A stretch of DNA of 64,000 bases from Citricoccus zhacaiensis (GCF_014645315.1 NZ_BMLQ01000001.1:677665-741664), one strand, 5' to 3'. Shown: positions 29,220 to 38,286, counted from the first letter of the stretch. The notes: generated by a model from the letters alone, not told the origin. Made by a program: numbers and translations.

Positions 29220-30107
29220 ATGAGAATTGCCCTCTTCGCCACCTGCATCGTGGATGCCCTGTACCCCAGGGTCGCCTTGGCCACCGTGCGCATCCTCGAA
29301 CGGCTCGGCCACGAGGTGGTGTTCCCCTCCGGTCAGGGATGCTGTTCGCAGATGCACGTCAACAGTGGGTACCTGGATGACGCACTGCCGGTGGTCCGCA
29401 ACCACGTCCGGGCCTTCACGGCCGCCGACTATGACGTCGCGGTGGCCCCGTCCGGTTCCTGCGTGGCATCGCTGGGGCATCAGCAGCCGATGGTCGCCCG
29501 GGCCGGTGGGGACGAGGATCTGGCACGGATGGCCGAGTCCGTGGCAGGCAACACCTATGAGCTGTCCCAGCTGCTGGTGGACGTGCTCGGGGTGACCGAC
29601 GCCGCCGGACAGCTGGGCTCCTGGTTCCCACATACCGTCACCTACCATCCGTCCTGTCACGGGATGCGGTTGCTGCGACTGGACGACCGGCAGAAGGACC
29701 TGGTCCGATCCGTGGGAGGCCTGGATTACGTGGAGTTGCCGGACGCTGATGAATGCTGCGGCTTTGGCGGCACCTTCTCGTTCAAGAACTCGGACGTCTC
29801 CGCCGCGATGGCCGAGGAGAAGATCGAGAACATCGTGTCCACCGGCGCCGAGCTGTGCACGGGCGGCGATGCCTCCTGCCTCCTGCACCTGGGCGGGGCC
29901 ATGTCACGGCGCGGCACCGAGGCGGCCACCGTGCACTTCGCCGAGATCCTGGCCTCCACGCAACAGAACCCGCTGGAGATCTCCGGACCGGTGGAGTTGT
30001 CCATCCCGAGTCCCTCGAGCCGGAGACCCTGCCCCCCGGCACGGCCCTCCACTCCGTCCACCCCCGCGCCCACCACCGCGCCCACCGCCGATCGAGGAGT
30101 CCTCTGA
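29220..30107 (+). CDS. lutA: L-lactate utilization protein LutA (Fe-S oxidoreductase)
   Basis: A 295-residue CCG-domain Fe-S protein of the L-lactate dehydrogenase complex LutABC. It begins MRIALFATCIVDALYPRV, with GGAGG six bases upstream, and carries two cysteine-rich CCG modules: GCCSQMHVNSGY near residue 40 and DADECCGFGGTFSF near residue 180, with further Cys in CTGGDASCLLHLGG. The C-terminal 45 residues form a proline/threonine-rich tail not needed in typical 240-residue LutA. Its TGA shares one base with the lutB ATG. It is the first gene of lutABC, divergent from lctP. Confidence 0.94.
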   Translation: MRIALFATCIVDALYPRVALATVRILERLGHEVVFPSGQGCCSQMHVNSGYLDDALPVVRNHVRAFTAADYDVAVAPSGSCVASLGHQQPMVARAGGDEDLARMAESVAGNTYELSQLLVDVLGVTDAAGQLGSWFPHTVTYHPSCHGMRLLRLDDRQKDLVRSVGGLDYVELPDADECCGFGGTFSFKNSDVSAAMAEEKIENIVSTGAELCTGGDASCLLHLGGAMSRRGTEAATVHFAEILASTQQNPLEISGPVELSIPSPSSRRPCPPARPSTPSTPAPTTAPTADRGVL

Positions 30108-31747
30108 TGAGCCGTACCGCCCTGGGGATGCCCACCATCCGCCCCGTCCACGGACACGGCAACCTGCACGCCGACGTCGATTTCCCCACCGCTGCCAAAG
30201 AGGAAATGGCCAACATCCAGATGCGGGCGAACATCCGCCACGCCACGCACACGATCCGCGGAAAGCGGGCACGGGTGGTCGAGGAACTTCCGGACTGGCA
30301 GGAGCTGCGCACCGCCGGGTCCGCCCTCAAAGAGCAGGTCATGGCCAACCTGCCGGAGTTGCTGGAGCAGTTCGAGAAGAATTTCACCGCGCGCGGCGGG
30401 ACCGTGCACTGGGCACGCGACGCCGCGGAGGCGAACCGGATCATCACGGAATTGATCGAGGCCACCGGCACCACCGACGTCATCAAGGTCAAGTCGATGG
30501 CCACGGCGGAGATCGACCTCGAGCGCCATCTCGCGGAGCACGGCATCACCGCCACCGAAACCGACCTGGCTGAGCTGATCGTGCAGTTGGGGCACGACCG
30601 GTCCTCGCACATCCTGGTCCCCGCGATCCACAAGAACCGCCACGAGATCCGGGACATCTTCCTGAGCGAGATGCCGGAGACCGACGACAGCCTGACGTCC
30701 GAGCCGCGCGACCTGGCCGAGGCCGCCCGGGCTCATCTGCGGGAGAAGTTCCTGTCCACGTCCGTGGCGGTGTCCGGAGCGAACTTCGGGGTGACCGAGA
30801 CCGGGACGCTGACCGTGGTCGAGTCTGAGGGCAACGGGCGGATGTGCCTGACCCTGCCGGACACCCTCATCACCGTCATGGGGATCGAGAAACTGGTCCC
30901 CACCTTTCAGGATCTGGAGGTGTACCTGCAGTTGTTGCCGCGCTCGTCCACGGGCGAGCGGATGAACCCCTACACCTCGATGTGGACGGGAGTCACACCG
31001 GGAGACGGCCCGCAAGACGTGCACGTGGTCCTGCTGGACAACGGTCGCTCGGCCGTCCTGGCCGACCCCGCGGGCCGTTCGGCATTGCACTGCATCCGCT
31101 GTTCAGCCTGCCTGAATGTCTGCCCGGTCTACGAGCAGGCGGGTGGCCACGCCTACGGTTCCACGTACCCGGGGCCGATCGGCGCGATCCTCTCCCCGCA
31201 GATGACCGGGATCACCGCCGCGGAGAACTCCTCCCTCCCGTACGCGTCCTCCCTGTGCGGGGCCTGCTACGACGTCTGCCCGGTGAAGATCAACATCCCG
31301 GAGATCCTGGTGCACCTGCGCGACGAGGATGTCCGCACCCGGCATGGGGAGCGGCCCCCGACAGAGCAGAGGCCCACGGAGGAGGCCTCCCCTGGCCTCG
31401 CCGGGCGGCTCTTCCGGCGACTGCCGCGGGTGCCCTCCGAGATGGACGTGATGATGAAGGGCGCCTCCACGGTGATGTCCTCCGGCCGTCGCATGGCACT
31501 GGCCGAGAAGGCCCTCCCTTTGGGACGCGCCCTGGCGGGGCGGGACCGGGCCATCAGCTGGCTGCCGGGGATGGCCGGCGGCTGGACCGACGAACGGGAC
31601 ATCCCGGCCCCGCCGCGGGAGTCCTTCCGCAACTGGTGGGCCGACCACGCCGCGGAGACGGAGGATCGGGTCCGCCAGGACGGCGGCTCCCGCCACGTCC
31701 CAGCGCCCGATCGGGCGGACCACACCGACGAGGAGGACAGCCCATGA
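30107..31747 (+). CDS. lutB: L-lactate utilization protein LutB (ferredoxin-like Fe-S protein)
   Basis: A 546-residue LutB. An N-terminal LUD-type domain (about 70-310) with TDVIKVKSMATAEIDLE and AVSGANFGVTETGTL is followed by two 4Fe-4S clusters: CIRCSACLNVCP and CGACYDVCP. The C-terminal domain follows, ending in an acidic tail. It transfers electrons from lactate oxidation within the LutABC complex at the cytoplasmic membrane. Start ATG 30107 is coupled to lutA by a one-base overlap and its stop overlaps lutC by four bases. Length is slightly above the 475-520 usual for the family because of the C-terminal tail. Confidence 0.96.
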   Translation: MSRTALGMPTIRPVHGHGNLHADVDFPTAAKEEMANIQMRANIRHATHTIRGKRARVVEELPDWQELRTAGSALKEQVMANLPELLEQFEKNFTARGGTVHWARDAAEANRIITELIEATGTTDVIKVKSMATAEIDLERHLAEHGITATETDLAELIVQLGHDRSSHILVPAIHKNRHEIRDIFLSEMPETDDSLTSEPRDLAEAARAHLREKFLSTSVAVSGANFGVTETGTLTVVESEGNGRMCLTLPDTLITVMGIEKLVPTFQDLEVYLQLLPRSSTGERMNPYTSMWTGVTPGDGPQDVHVVLLDNGRSAVLADPAGRSALHCIRCSACLNVCPVYEQAGGHAYGSTYPGPIGAILSPQMTGITAAENSSLPYASSLCGACYDVCPVKINIPEILVHLRDEDVRTRHGERPPTEQRPTEEASPGLAGRLFRRLPRVPSEMDVMMKGASTVMSSGRRMALAEKALPLGRALAGRDRAISWLPGMAGGWTDERDIPAPPRESFRNWWADHAAETEDRVRQDGGSRHVPAPDRADHTDEEDSP

Positions 31748-32388
31748 GCACCGAGGCGAAATCAGAGGTTCTGGCCCGGATCCGTGGGGCCCTCCAGGAC
31801 TCCCCGGATGCCCCGCAGGTCCGGCGGGCCTACCGCCGGACCTCGGGACGGCCGGCCGCCGAGATCCGGGAGATGTTCGAGGACCGGCTGGTCGACTACA
31901 AGGCCACCGTCCACCACGAGAACGCCGCGACACTGCCCGAACGGATCGCGGAACTGCTGGGGCCCTCGGCCCGCTACGTGATTCCCGAGGGGTTGGACCG
32001 GAGCTGGCTCCCCGAAGACACCATCGGGCGCCGGGTGCTGGTGGAGTCCAGGATGGAAGATGCTGGGACAGTCCTGAGCGTCCGCGACCTCAACGAGGTG
32101 GATGCTGTGGTCACGTCATCCACCGTGTCCTGCGCGGAGACGGGGACTATCTTCCTCAGCGGACGCCCCGAGGAGGGGCGCCGGGCGATCAGTCTGGTCC
32201 CCGACCACCACATCTGCATCGTCCCCGCAGCGTCGATCGTCGAGCTGGTCCCGGAGGCGCTGGCCCGGGTGGAACCCACCGCGCCGATCACCATGATCTC
32301 CGGACCCTCGGCCACCTCGGACATCGAGCTCGAGCGCGTGGAGGGGGTCCACGGCCCGCGCCGACTGGACGTCATCCTGCTCACCTGA
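31744..32388 (+). CDS. lutC: L-lactate utilization protein LutC
   Basis: A 214-residue LUD-domain protein, third subunit of the LutABC lactate oxidation complex. Conserved regions are VLARIRGALQDSP near the start, DAVVTSSTVSCAETGTIFL and LVPDHHICIVPAASIVELV, and it ends SDIELERVEGVHGPRRLDV, the common LUD C-terminal signature. Start ATG overlaps the lutB stop (ATGA). It is the last gene of the operon, and a hairpin shared with the convergent CYTH-CHAD gene follows. Confidence 0.95.
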   Translation: MSTEAKSEVLARIRGALQDSPDAPQVRRAYRRTSGRPAAEIREMFEDRLVDYKATVHHENAATLPERIAELLGPSARYVIPEGLDRSWLPEDTIGRRVLVESRMEDAGTVLSVRDLNEVDAVVTSSTVSCAETGTIFLSGRPEEGRRAISLVPDHHICIVPAASIVELVPEALARVEPTAPITMISGPSATSDIELERVEGVHGPRRLDVILLT

Positions 32389-32441
32389 CCGACCGGCTCA
32401 CCCAGACGCCTGGGGGGGCCTGCGCAGCCGGTTCGGTCAGG
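32384..32441. terminator. Possible bidirectional terminator between lutC and the CYTH-CHAD gene
   Basis: CCTGACCGACCGG (32384-32396) pairs with CCGGTTCGGTCAGG (32428-32441) with one bulged base, forming a 13-bp stem around a 31-base loop. The two convergent stop codons lie in the arms. The large loop makes this weaker than the other terminators. Confidence 0.45.
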
Positions 32442-34116
32442 CCTCCGACGCGCCGTCTGCCGCGGCCTCAACGCCGTCCGTATGCCGGTGCGCCAGCTTC
32501 TCCACCAGACGCTCGGCCGCGGTCTCGGTGCGGGACTGCACGGCGAATTCGGCGGCGAACAGCACCCCGTAGCCGAAAGTGTCCTCACCCTTCCGGGCCG
32601 CGACCTCTGAGGTGGCCAGCACGTGCTCCTGGAACATCACCGAGTCCCGGTGCTCACCGAGGGCCTCCTGAAGCTTCTTGGCGGTCTTCATCCGGGCCAC
32701 GAGTTCGGCACCGAGATCCAGCCCGGTGGCGTCCTGGACCGCCTTGACGGCGTAGCGCAGCCGCTTCGCCTCCTTGCGCACCTCGTGCATGAGGTCGATG
32801 CGCCGGGCCTGGTCCTGCTCACTGCCGACGGCGGCGGCGAGCGCCAGCACGGAGTCCACCTGCGCGGTGGCCAGAGGCACCATGGCGGCGGCCGCAGCGG
32901 TGTCTCCCTCGGTCAGTTCTGGATTCAAGGGCAGGGTGAGCGCGAAGGCGTCGAGCCGGTCCAGGACCTCGAAGTACCAACCGCTGCGCATGCGCTTGAC
33001 CTGCCGGGCATGGGCCGCCTCGTAGGCCTCAGCCTTCACGCCCCGCAACCGCTTGACGGTCTTGCCGGGGATCATCCCGGCGATCGCACCCTGGGGGCCG
33101 CCGGGCAACGCGGCGACCTTCTCCTGGACCTGGTCCCGCACCACCTCGGCGTCACGGGCCACGGACAAGAGCTTGCCGAGCTTCCTCAGGTCCCCGATCG
33201 CGGCGTCGGTGGCATCCGCTTCCAGCAGCGGCGCGTAGGTCTGGAGCAGGGACCGCAGGGTGCGGCAGGCCACCCGGTACTGGTGCACCGAATCCTCCAC
33301 ATCGCGGCGGACCAGCGGATCCCAGCCCTTGAGGATCTTCAGCTGGGCGCGCACCGTGGCGGCCAGGACCCCACGGACCGCCGGGGCGCCGCCGTCGGGG
33401 TCCTCCGTGGTGCCGGTCCCGGCCAGTGTGGTCCGGGGATCCAGTGGGTCCACGGCCTTGCCGACCACCTTCTCCACCTTGGATCCGACCCCGGAGGGCC
33501 GTGCCCCGGCCGGCTGGAGGACCTGCCCGACGGCGTCCAGGAAGGCGTCCGTGCCGCCCGCCGAGGCGGCGACCAGGCCGGCGTCGACCACCTCGACCTC
33601 CCATTCACGCCAGTGCTGGACTCGGGATTCGGCGCGGAAGCCCACGGCCATGGCCGCCACCTGGTCATCGCTGACCTCGGCCAGCCTGCGGCCCTGACCG
33701 TCCAGGAGATCCACCACGGAGCGCAGGGTGTTCAGCCGGGCGATCGGCGCGAGCTGCTTGCCGCGGACGTGGACCTGGACGAGGTCCAGGATGCGGGCGG
33801 GCACGGAGACCGTGACCGGGCCGGCGGAGACGTCCGCCGCATCATCCTTGCCGAGCGGGGAGTGCAGTTCGAGCCGGCGCTCGCCCTTGCCGATCTTCAC
33901 GTGCCACCCGGCATCCGTGCCGCCGGTGCGCCGCCGCAGGGTGACGTTGTTGGCGGAGAGATCCCTTCCGGCCGTGTCGAAGTAGACGGCCTCGAGGGCC
34001 ATGGGCGGGCGGTACCGCACCTGGGCCACGCCGCCCACGCCATTGAGCCGGGGCAGGGAGGCCTGCCCGTCCACGTCATACTTCCGCTCGATCTCCACCT
34101 GCACCGTTTCACCCAT
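32437..34116 (-). CDS. CYTH-CHAD domain protein
   Basis: A 559-residue protein. The N-terminal CYTH domain (1-205) opens with VEIERKYDVD (the ExExK signature of triphosphate tunnel enzymes) and includes FDTAGRDLSANNVTLRRRTG. The C-terminal CHAD domain (about 260-545) is a histidine-rich helical polyphosphate-binding module with VHQYRVACRTLRSLLQTY and LMHEVRKEAKRLRYAVKAV. The combination suggests binding or hydrolysis of inorganic polyphosphate or triphosphate. A GATCAT hexamer lies six bases before the ATG, compatible with a leaderless mRNA. It is divergent from an MFS gene across 39 bases. Confidence 0.93.
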   Translation of the reverse strand: MGETVQVEIERKYDVDGQASLPRLNGVGGVAQVRYRPPMALEAVYFDTAGRDLSANNVTLRRRTGGTDAGWHVKIGKGERRLELHSPLGKDDAADVSAGPVTVSVPARILDLVQVHVRGKQLAPIARLNTLRSVVDLLDGQGRRLAEVSDDQVAAMAVGFRAESRVQHWREWEVEVVDAGLVAASAGGTDAFLDAVGQVLQPAGARPSGVGSKVEKVVGKAVDPLDPRTTLAGTGTTEDPDGGAPAVRGVLAATVRAQLKILKGWDPLVRRDVEDSVHQYRVACRTLRSLLQTYAPLLEADATDAAIGDLRKLGKLLSVARDAEVVRDQVQEKVAALPGGPQGAIAGMIPGKTVKRLRGVKAEAYEAAHARQVKRMRSGWYFEVLDRLDAFALTLPLNPELTEGDTAAAAAMVPLATAQVDSVLALAAAVGSEQDQARRIDLMHEVRKEAKRLRYAVKAVQDATGLDLGAELVARMKTAKKLQEALGEHRDSVMFQEHVLATSEVAARKGEDTFGYGVLFAAEFAVQSRTETAAERLVEKLAHRHTDGVEAAADGASEA

Positions 34117-34155
34117 GGACCCATGATCTCAGAGCCACGGTGGAACAATGGCCGG

Positions 34156-35550
34156 GTGAGTCCAGAGACCAGACCAGATGCCCGCACCGACCGCCCCTCG
34201 GCGCTGCCCACGGGCGAGGAGATCGTCCAGAACCTGCCCTGGCGCTGGAACACCCAGGGGCGGGTCTTCCTCATCGGCGGCCTCGGCTTCATGTTCGACG
34301 CCTGGGATGTCTCCTTGAACGGCGTGCTCATCCCGCTGCTGCGGGAGGAATGGGGACTGACGGCGGGCCAGGCCGCCTGGATCGGGACGGCCAACCTGAT
34401 CGGCATGGCCCTGGGCGCCTTCGTCTGGGGCACGGTGGCGGACAGGATCGGCCGCAAGAAGGCCTTCACCGCGACCCTGCTGATGTTCTCGCTCTTCACC
34501 CTGGCCGGCGCCCTGACCGGGGACATCGGCTGGTTCGTGCTGTTCCGCTTCCTGGCCGGTTTTGGGCTCGGTGGCTGCATCCCGGTGGACTACGCCCTGG
34601 TGGGCGAGTTCACCCCGCGGAAGCAGCGCGGCACCGTGCTCACCGCCATGGACGGCTGGTGGCCGATCGGGGCCGCCGCCTGCGGCTTCCTCTCCGCCTG
34701 GATGGTGGCCCAGTGGGGTGATTGGCGGCTGCCGATGCTGGCGATGGTCCTGCCCGCCCTCCTGGTGTTCTTCGTGCGCCTGCACGTCCCCGAGTCTCCG
34801 TTGTTCCTGATCCAGCAGGGCCGGGAGAGCCAGGCGCGCGCCGTGATCGACGAGATGGTGCGCCGCACCGGCGCCGAGGAGCGGGCGTACGTGATGCCGC
34901 CCGTCCCGGAGCCGAGGCGGCTGACCTTTGCCTCGATGGGCCAGCAGCTGACCGAGCTGTGGCGGTACTCGTGGCGCATCACCACGGTCGCCTGGGCCCT
35001 GTTCTTCACCCTGATGCTCGTCTACTACATCGCCCTGCAGTGGCTGCCGACGTTCCTGATCGAGGCCGGCTACGAGCAGTCCCGGGCCTTCATCATGACC
35101 GGCGCCATGGCCGCCGTCGGGCTCCTGGGCGTGGTGGTGGCCGCCTGGCTCGTGGAGAAGACCGGGCGCAAGTGGCTGCTGGCGCTCACGGCCGTGGTGT
35201 CCTCGTTCCTGTTGGTCGTGCTGGCCGCCCTGCTGGAGGTCCCGACGGCGGTGCTCCCCCTGGTTCTCGCGTTCGGCTTCGTGGTGCAGGTGGCCATCCC
35301 GGTGCTCTACGCCTACGTGTCCGAGATGTACCCGACGGAGCTGCGTGGATCCGGCTTCGGCTGGGCCTCGGCTGTCTCCCGCATCGCCGCCGGGGTCGGT
35401 CCGCTGGTGTTCGTCGCCTACCTGGTGCCAGCCGTGGGCCTGGCCTGGTCCTTCGCGGCCACGGGCGTGCTGGTGCTGGCGGCCTGCGTGCTGATGATGG
35501 TCCTGGCCCCGGAGACCAAGGGCCGGGAGCTGGAGGTGACGGAGGCGTGA
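34156..35550 (+). CDS. MFS transporter, NiaP/sugar-porter-like
   Basis: A 464-residue major facilitator with 12 predicted spans. Signature motifs are GTVADRIGRKKAF between helices 2 and 3, RFLAGFGLGGCIPVDYALVGEF, and VVAAWLVEKTGRKWLL between helices 8 and 9, with YPTELRGSGFGW later. Best resemblance is to the NiaP-like group of organic acid/nicotinate transporters, and the substrate is not proven. The GTG start at 34156 (VSPETRPDARTD) is chosen from family length; the open frame upstream is the shadow of the CYTH-CHAD gene. Its stop overlaps the next gene's GTG by four bases. Confidence 0.9.
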   Translation: MSPETRPDARTDRPSALPTGEEIVQNLPWRWNTQGRVFLIGGLGFMFDAWDVSLNGVLIPLLREEWGLTAGQAAWIGTANLIGMALGAFVWGTVADRIGRKKAFTATLLMFSLFTLAGALTGDIGWFVLFRFLAGFGLGGCIPVDYALVGEFTPRKQRGTVLTAMDGWWPIGAAACGFLSAWMVAQWGDWRLPMLAMVLPALLVFFVRLHVPESPLFLIQQGRESQARAVIDEMVRRTGAEERAYVMPPVPEPRRLTFASMGQQLTELWRYSWRITTVAWALFFTLMLVYYIALQWLPTFLIEAGYEQSRAFIMTGAMAAVGLLGVVVAAWLVEKTGRKWLLALTAVVSSFLLVVLAALLEVPTAVLPLVLAFGFVVQVAIPVLYAYVSEMYPTELRGSGFGWASAVSRIAAGVGPLVFVAYLVPAVGLAWSFAATGVLVLAACVLMMVLAPETKGRELEVTEA

Positions 35551-36101
35551 GACTGTCGCGGCGGACCCGGACGACCCAGTGGGGCACGTACAGCGGCTCG
35601 CTGATGTTGTACCGGCAGGTCACGGCTCCCAGCGCCCACGACCCCGTCAAAGTGTCCGGGTTCATGATCGGCGTGTGCATCGCGGTCGCGGCACTGGGGG
35701 TGCTGATCCTCGTCATGTCTGGCTCGATGATGCTCCAGGGCGAATTCTCTGCTTCGGGAACCGGACGGTCCCGGTGGATGACGCCGCCGATCGCGTTCCT
35801 GCTGGGTCTGGGGCTGGCCCTGTCCCCCATCGGCATCGTCTGGCAGGAACGCCACTTCGGGCGGGTCCGGGACCGCAGCGACGAAACCTGGCGGTCGGTC
35901 CTGTCCCTGGCGCCGGACCACGTGTTCTTCCACGAAGGTCCCGCCGAGGGCTTCTACCTGTGGCGACAGGTGACTCCGGAGCTCTGGGCGTCCGAGCCGC
36001 GGGAGGTGGCGGCCGTCGTCGGGCACTATCTGGAGCATCCCGAGGACCGCCCGGAGCTGGGGACCCACCCCTCCGTGGAACGTGCCCTGTCGCTCTCCTG
36101 A
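35547..36101 (+). CDS. Two-span membrane protein coupled to the MFS gene
   Basis: A 184-residue protein not recognised from any family. It starts at a GTG overlapping the MFS stop (GTGA), with GGAGG in the MFS coding end serving as ribosome binding site. Two hydrophobic segments (VSGFMIGVCIAVAALGVLILV and PPIAFLLGLGLALSPIGIVW) sit in the first half. The C-terminal 90 residues are soluble and rich in Trp, Glu and Pro, ending THPSVERALSLS. Translational coupling implies a role with the MFS transporter, but none can be named. It converges with the next MFS gene. Confidence 0.75.
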   Translation: MRLSRRTRTTQWGTYSGSLMLYRQVTAPSAHDPVKVSGFMIGVCIAVAALGVLILVMSGSMMLQGEFSASGTGRSRWMTPPIAFLLGLGLALSPIGIVWQERHFGRVRDRSDETWRSVLSLAPDHVFFHEGPAEGFYLWRQVTPELWASEPREVAAVVGHYLEHPEDRPELGTHPSVERALSLS

Positions 36102-36151
36102 ACTCCTGAGCGCTCCCGACTGTGGAGCGGATGCTGACGTCCTGACAGGCT

Positions 36152-37552
36152 TCAGGCGGAGCGCTGAGGAGCCCGGTTCGCCTCGATGTCGGCGGAGCGC
36201 AGGAAGCCCAGCGCCACGGTGGCGATGAGCACCACGCCCGCCACGCCGATGTAGATCGCCTGCGGCGTCCACCCGATATCGAGCAGGCCTCCGGTGGCCA
36301 TCGGTGCCAGGATGGCTCCGGCGCGGCCGATGCCGATGGCCCAGCCAGCACCGGTGCTGCGGACCGAGGCCGAGTAGGACTGCGGCGTGAGCACGTACAG
36401 CCCGGCGATGCAGCCGTTGATCAGCATGCCGACCACGACCCCGAGCGCGAACACGGCCCAGACGATCGAGGCCGAGGAGATGAACAGGACGATCGCCACG
36501 GCCGAGCCGATGGTGAACCAGAACAGGGTCGCCCGGGTGGACCAGCGCGCGGTGAGCACCCCGAACAGCAGCGAGCCGATGGTCCCGCCGATGGTCAGCA
36601 TGATGCCGGCGATCACGCCCTGGTTCTGCGTCAGCCCGGACTCGTTCAGCAACCGCGGGGTCCAGGAGTTCACAAAGTAGAAACCGAACATCACAGCGAA
36701 GAAGGCGACCCACACCATGATCGTGATGTTCCGGTTGCGCCGGCTGAACAGGGCACCGATGCCCGTCTCGGCCCCGGCGTCACCGTCCGTTCCCGGCGCC
36801 GGCCCGCTGGCCTGGCCTGTCACCTCCGGCAGTGCCGCAACCGGTGGCTGGCCGACCTTGCGCGCGATGGCGTTGACCTTCTCCAGGGCCCGGGCCGGGC
36901 GCCGGTTGTAGAGGTAGGCGGCCGATTCGGGCATGAGGGCCACCACCAGGATCAGGGCCACCACGGTCAGGGCACCGCCGAGCGTGAAGACCGAGCGCCA
37001 CCCGTACTGGTCCATCATCCACACCGCGGTGGTCCCGCCCAGGGACGCGCCGACGCCGTAGCCGGCCGCGTAGATGCTGACGGCCAGGCCGCGCCGGGCC
37101 CGGTTGGCGTACTCCGAGGAGATGACGTTGGTCCCCACCAGGATCCCGCCGATGCCCAAGCCGGTGACCACCCGCCAGATCCCCAGTTCCCAGGCGCTGT
37201 TGGCCGTGGCCGAGAGGAACAGACCGGCCGCGTTGACCACCACGGCGAGGATCGTCATGTTGCGCCGGCCGATGCGGTCGGCCACGGGGCCCAGGGTCAG
37301 GGAGCCGACGGCCATGCCGATCAACCCGGCGCTGAGCAGGAAGCCCAGCTCGGATCCGCTCAACCCGAACTCCTCGGTCACCGGGGTGGCGGTGAAGGCC
37401 ATGGCCAGCACGTCATAGCCGTCCAGGGCATTGAGGAAGGTGCAGATGCCGATGATGAGCCACTGGTAGGCCCCCATCGGCGCGTTTTCGATGCGGTCTC
37501 GCAAGTCAGTGCCGGTGCCGGGCGCCGCCGTTGGAGTCCGTTGCTGTGCCAT
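36152..37552 (-). CDS. MFS transporter of the aromatic acid:H+ symporter (AAHS) type
   Basis: A protein of about 466 residues with 12 spans. The helix 1 motif FLNALDGYDVLAMAF has the paired acidic residues typical of AAHS transporters (PcaK, BenK). It is followed by GPVADRIGRRNMTILAV, the conserved loop 2-3, and in the second half FLINGCIAGLYVLTPQSYSA-like sequence. Such proteins import benzoate, 4-hydroxybenzoate or related acids. No aromatic-degradation genes lie nearby. The start is uncertain: ATGs at 37552, 37564, 37576 and 37597 are all in frame, and 37552 gives the usual length. An imperfect inverted repeat near 37585-37607 could be an operator. Confidence 0.9.
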   Translation of the reverse strand: MAQQRTPTAAPGTGTDLRDRIENAPMGAYQWLIIGICTFLNALDGYDVLAMAFTATPVTEEFGLSGSELGFLLSAGLIGMAVGSLTLGPVADRIGRRNMTILAVVVNAAGLFLSATANSAWELGIWRVVTGLGIGGILVGTNVISSEYANRARRGLAVSIYAAGYGVGASLGGTTAVWMMDQYGWRSVFTLGGALTVVALILVVALMPESAAYLYNRRPARALEKVNAIARKVGQPPVAALPEVTGQASGPAPGTDGDAGAETGIGALFSRRNRNITIMVWVAFFAVMFGFYFVNSWTPRLLNESGLTQNQGVIAGIMLTIGGTIGSLLFGVLTARWSTRATLFWFTIGSAVAIVLFISSASIVWAVFALGVVVGMLINGCIAGLYVLTPQSYSASVRSTGAGWAIGIGRAGAILAPMATGGLLDIGWTPQAIYIGVAGVVLIATVALGFLRSADIEANRAPQRSA

Positions 37553-37639
37553 GCCTGGTCCCATACCTATGCTCATAGTGAGTGTGTCTTGCGGCACACG
37601 CTATCCGTGATGGCGGGCACATGCCAACGGAGCCTCGCT

Positions 37640-38233
37640 TCAGGCGCGGGAGACGTAATCCTGCGGGGTCCGTCCGGCGGCCAGCTCGCCGAGGACTGTG
37701 AGCAGCAGTTGCCGCTCCTGGACCTTGATCCGCTCGTGCAAGGCCTCTTCGGTGTCCGTGTCGAGGACCGGCACGGCGGCCTGGGCCAGGATCGGTCCGG
37801 TGTCCACGCCGGCGTCGGCGATGTGCACGGTGCAGCCGGTGACCTTGACGCCGTAGCGCAGCGCGTCCCGCACGCCGTGGGCACCGGGGAAGGCGGGCAG
37901 CAGGGCGGGGTGGGTGTTGAGGTACCGGCCCTCGAACGCGGTGGTGAACTCCTCCCCCGCGATCCGCATGAAGCCGCTGGACAGGACGTAGTCCGGCGCA
38001 TAGGACGCGGTGGTGACGGTCAACGCGTGATTCCAGTCGGCCCGGTCGCCGTACGCCGAGAAATCCACCACGAATGTCTCGAGGCCCGCCGCCGCGGCGC
38101 GGGCGAGCGCGCCGGCGCCGGGATGATCCGCGCCCACCGCGGCGATCTCGACGTCCAGGGTGCCCGCCACCACGGCGTCGATGACCGTCTGGAGGTTGGA
38201 TCCGGAGCCGGAGGCAAGGGCCACAATGCGCAT
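37640..38233 (-). CDS. purN: Phosphoribosylglycinamide formyltransferase
   Basis: A 197-residue PurN, which transfers a formyl group from 10-formyl-THF to GAR in purine synthesis. The N-terminus MRIVALASGSGSNLQTVIDA is canonical. Catalytic Asn and His lie in RYLNTHPALLPAFPGAHG and the Asp in DAGVDTGPILAQ. Two ATGs exist; the second (38233) is chosen because TAGGAT ends seven bases before it and the family N-terminus begins there. It stands apart from purH, with which it is usually adjacent in actinobacteria. Confidence 0.96.
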   Translation of the reverse strand: MRIVALASGSGSNLQTVIDAVVAGTLDVEIAAVGADHPGAGALARAAAAGLETFVVDFSAYGDRADWNHALTVTTASYAPDYVLSSGFMRIAGEEFTTAFEGRYLNTHPALLPAFPGAHGVRDALRYGVKVTGCTVHIADAGVDTGPILAQAAVPVLDTDTEEALHERIKVQERQLLLTVLGELAAGRTPQDYVSRA

Positions 38234-38240
38234 GGAATCC

Positions 38241-38246
38241 ATCCTA
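38241..38246 (-). promoter_or_regulatory. Leaderless -10 element of purN
   Basis: On the minus strand TAGGAT overlaps the upstream ATG at 38242 and ends seven bases before the ATG at 38233. The upstream ATG would therefore lie inside the promoter and probably outside the mRNA. Confidence 0.6.
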
Positions 38247-38274
38247 GAGCGGCACCGAGCAGCCCCGATCCCAG

Positions 38275-38280
38275 TAGGGT
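38275..38280 (+). promoter_or_regulatory. Leaderless -10 element of the osmoprotectant ABC operon
   Basis: TAGGGT ends six bases before the ATG at 38287. It lies 29 bases from the divergent purN -10, so the two promoters are nearly back to back. Confidence 0.6.
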
Positions 38281-38286
38281 TGGCGC

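Noticed and set aside
36111-36129. Short hairpin as terminator between the 35547 gene and the AAHS transporter
   Set aside because: Only a 6-bp stem with a 7-base loop; too weak compared with the other hairpins here.
37585-37607. Imperfect inverted repeat between purN and the AAHS transporter as a firm operator
   Set aside because: Only six of eight positions pair and no regulator is encoded nearby, so it is mentioned in the transporter entry only.
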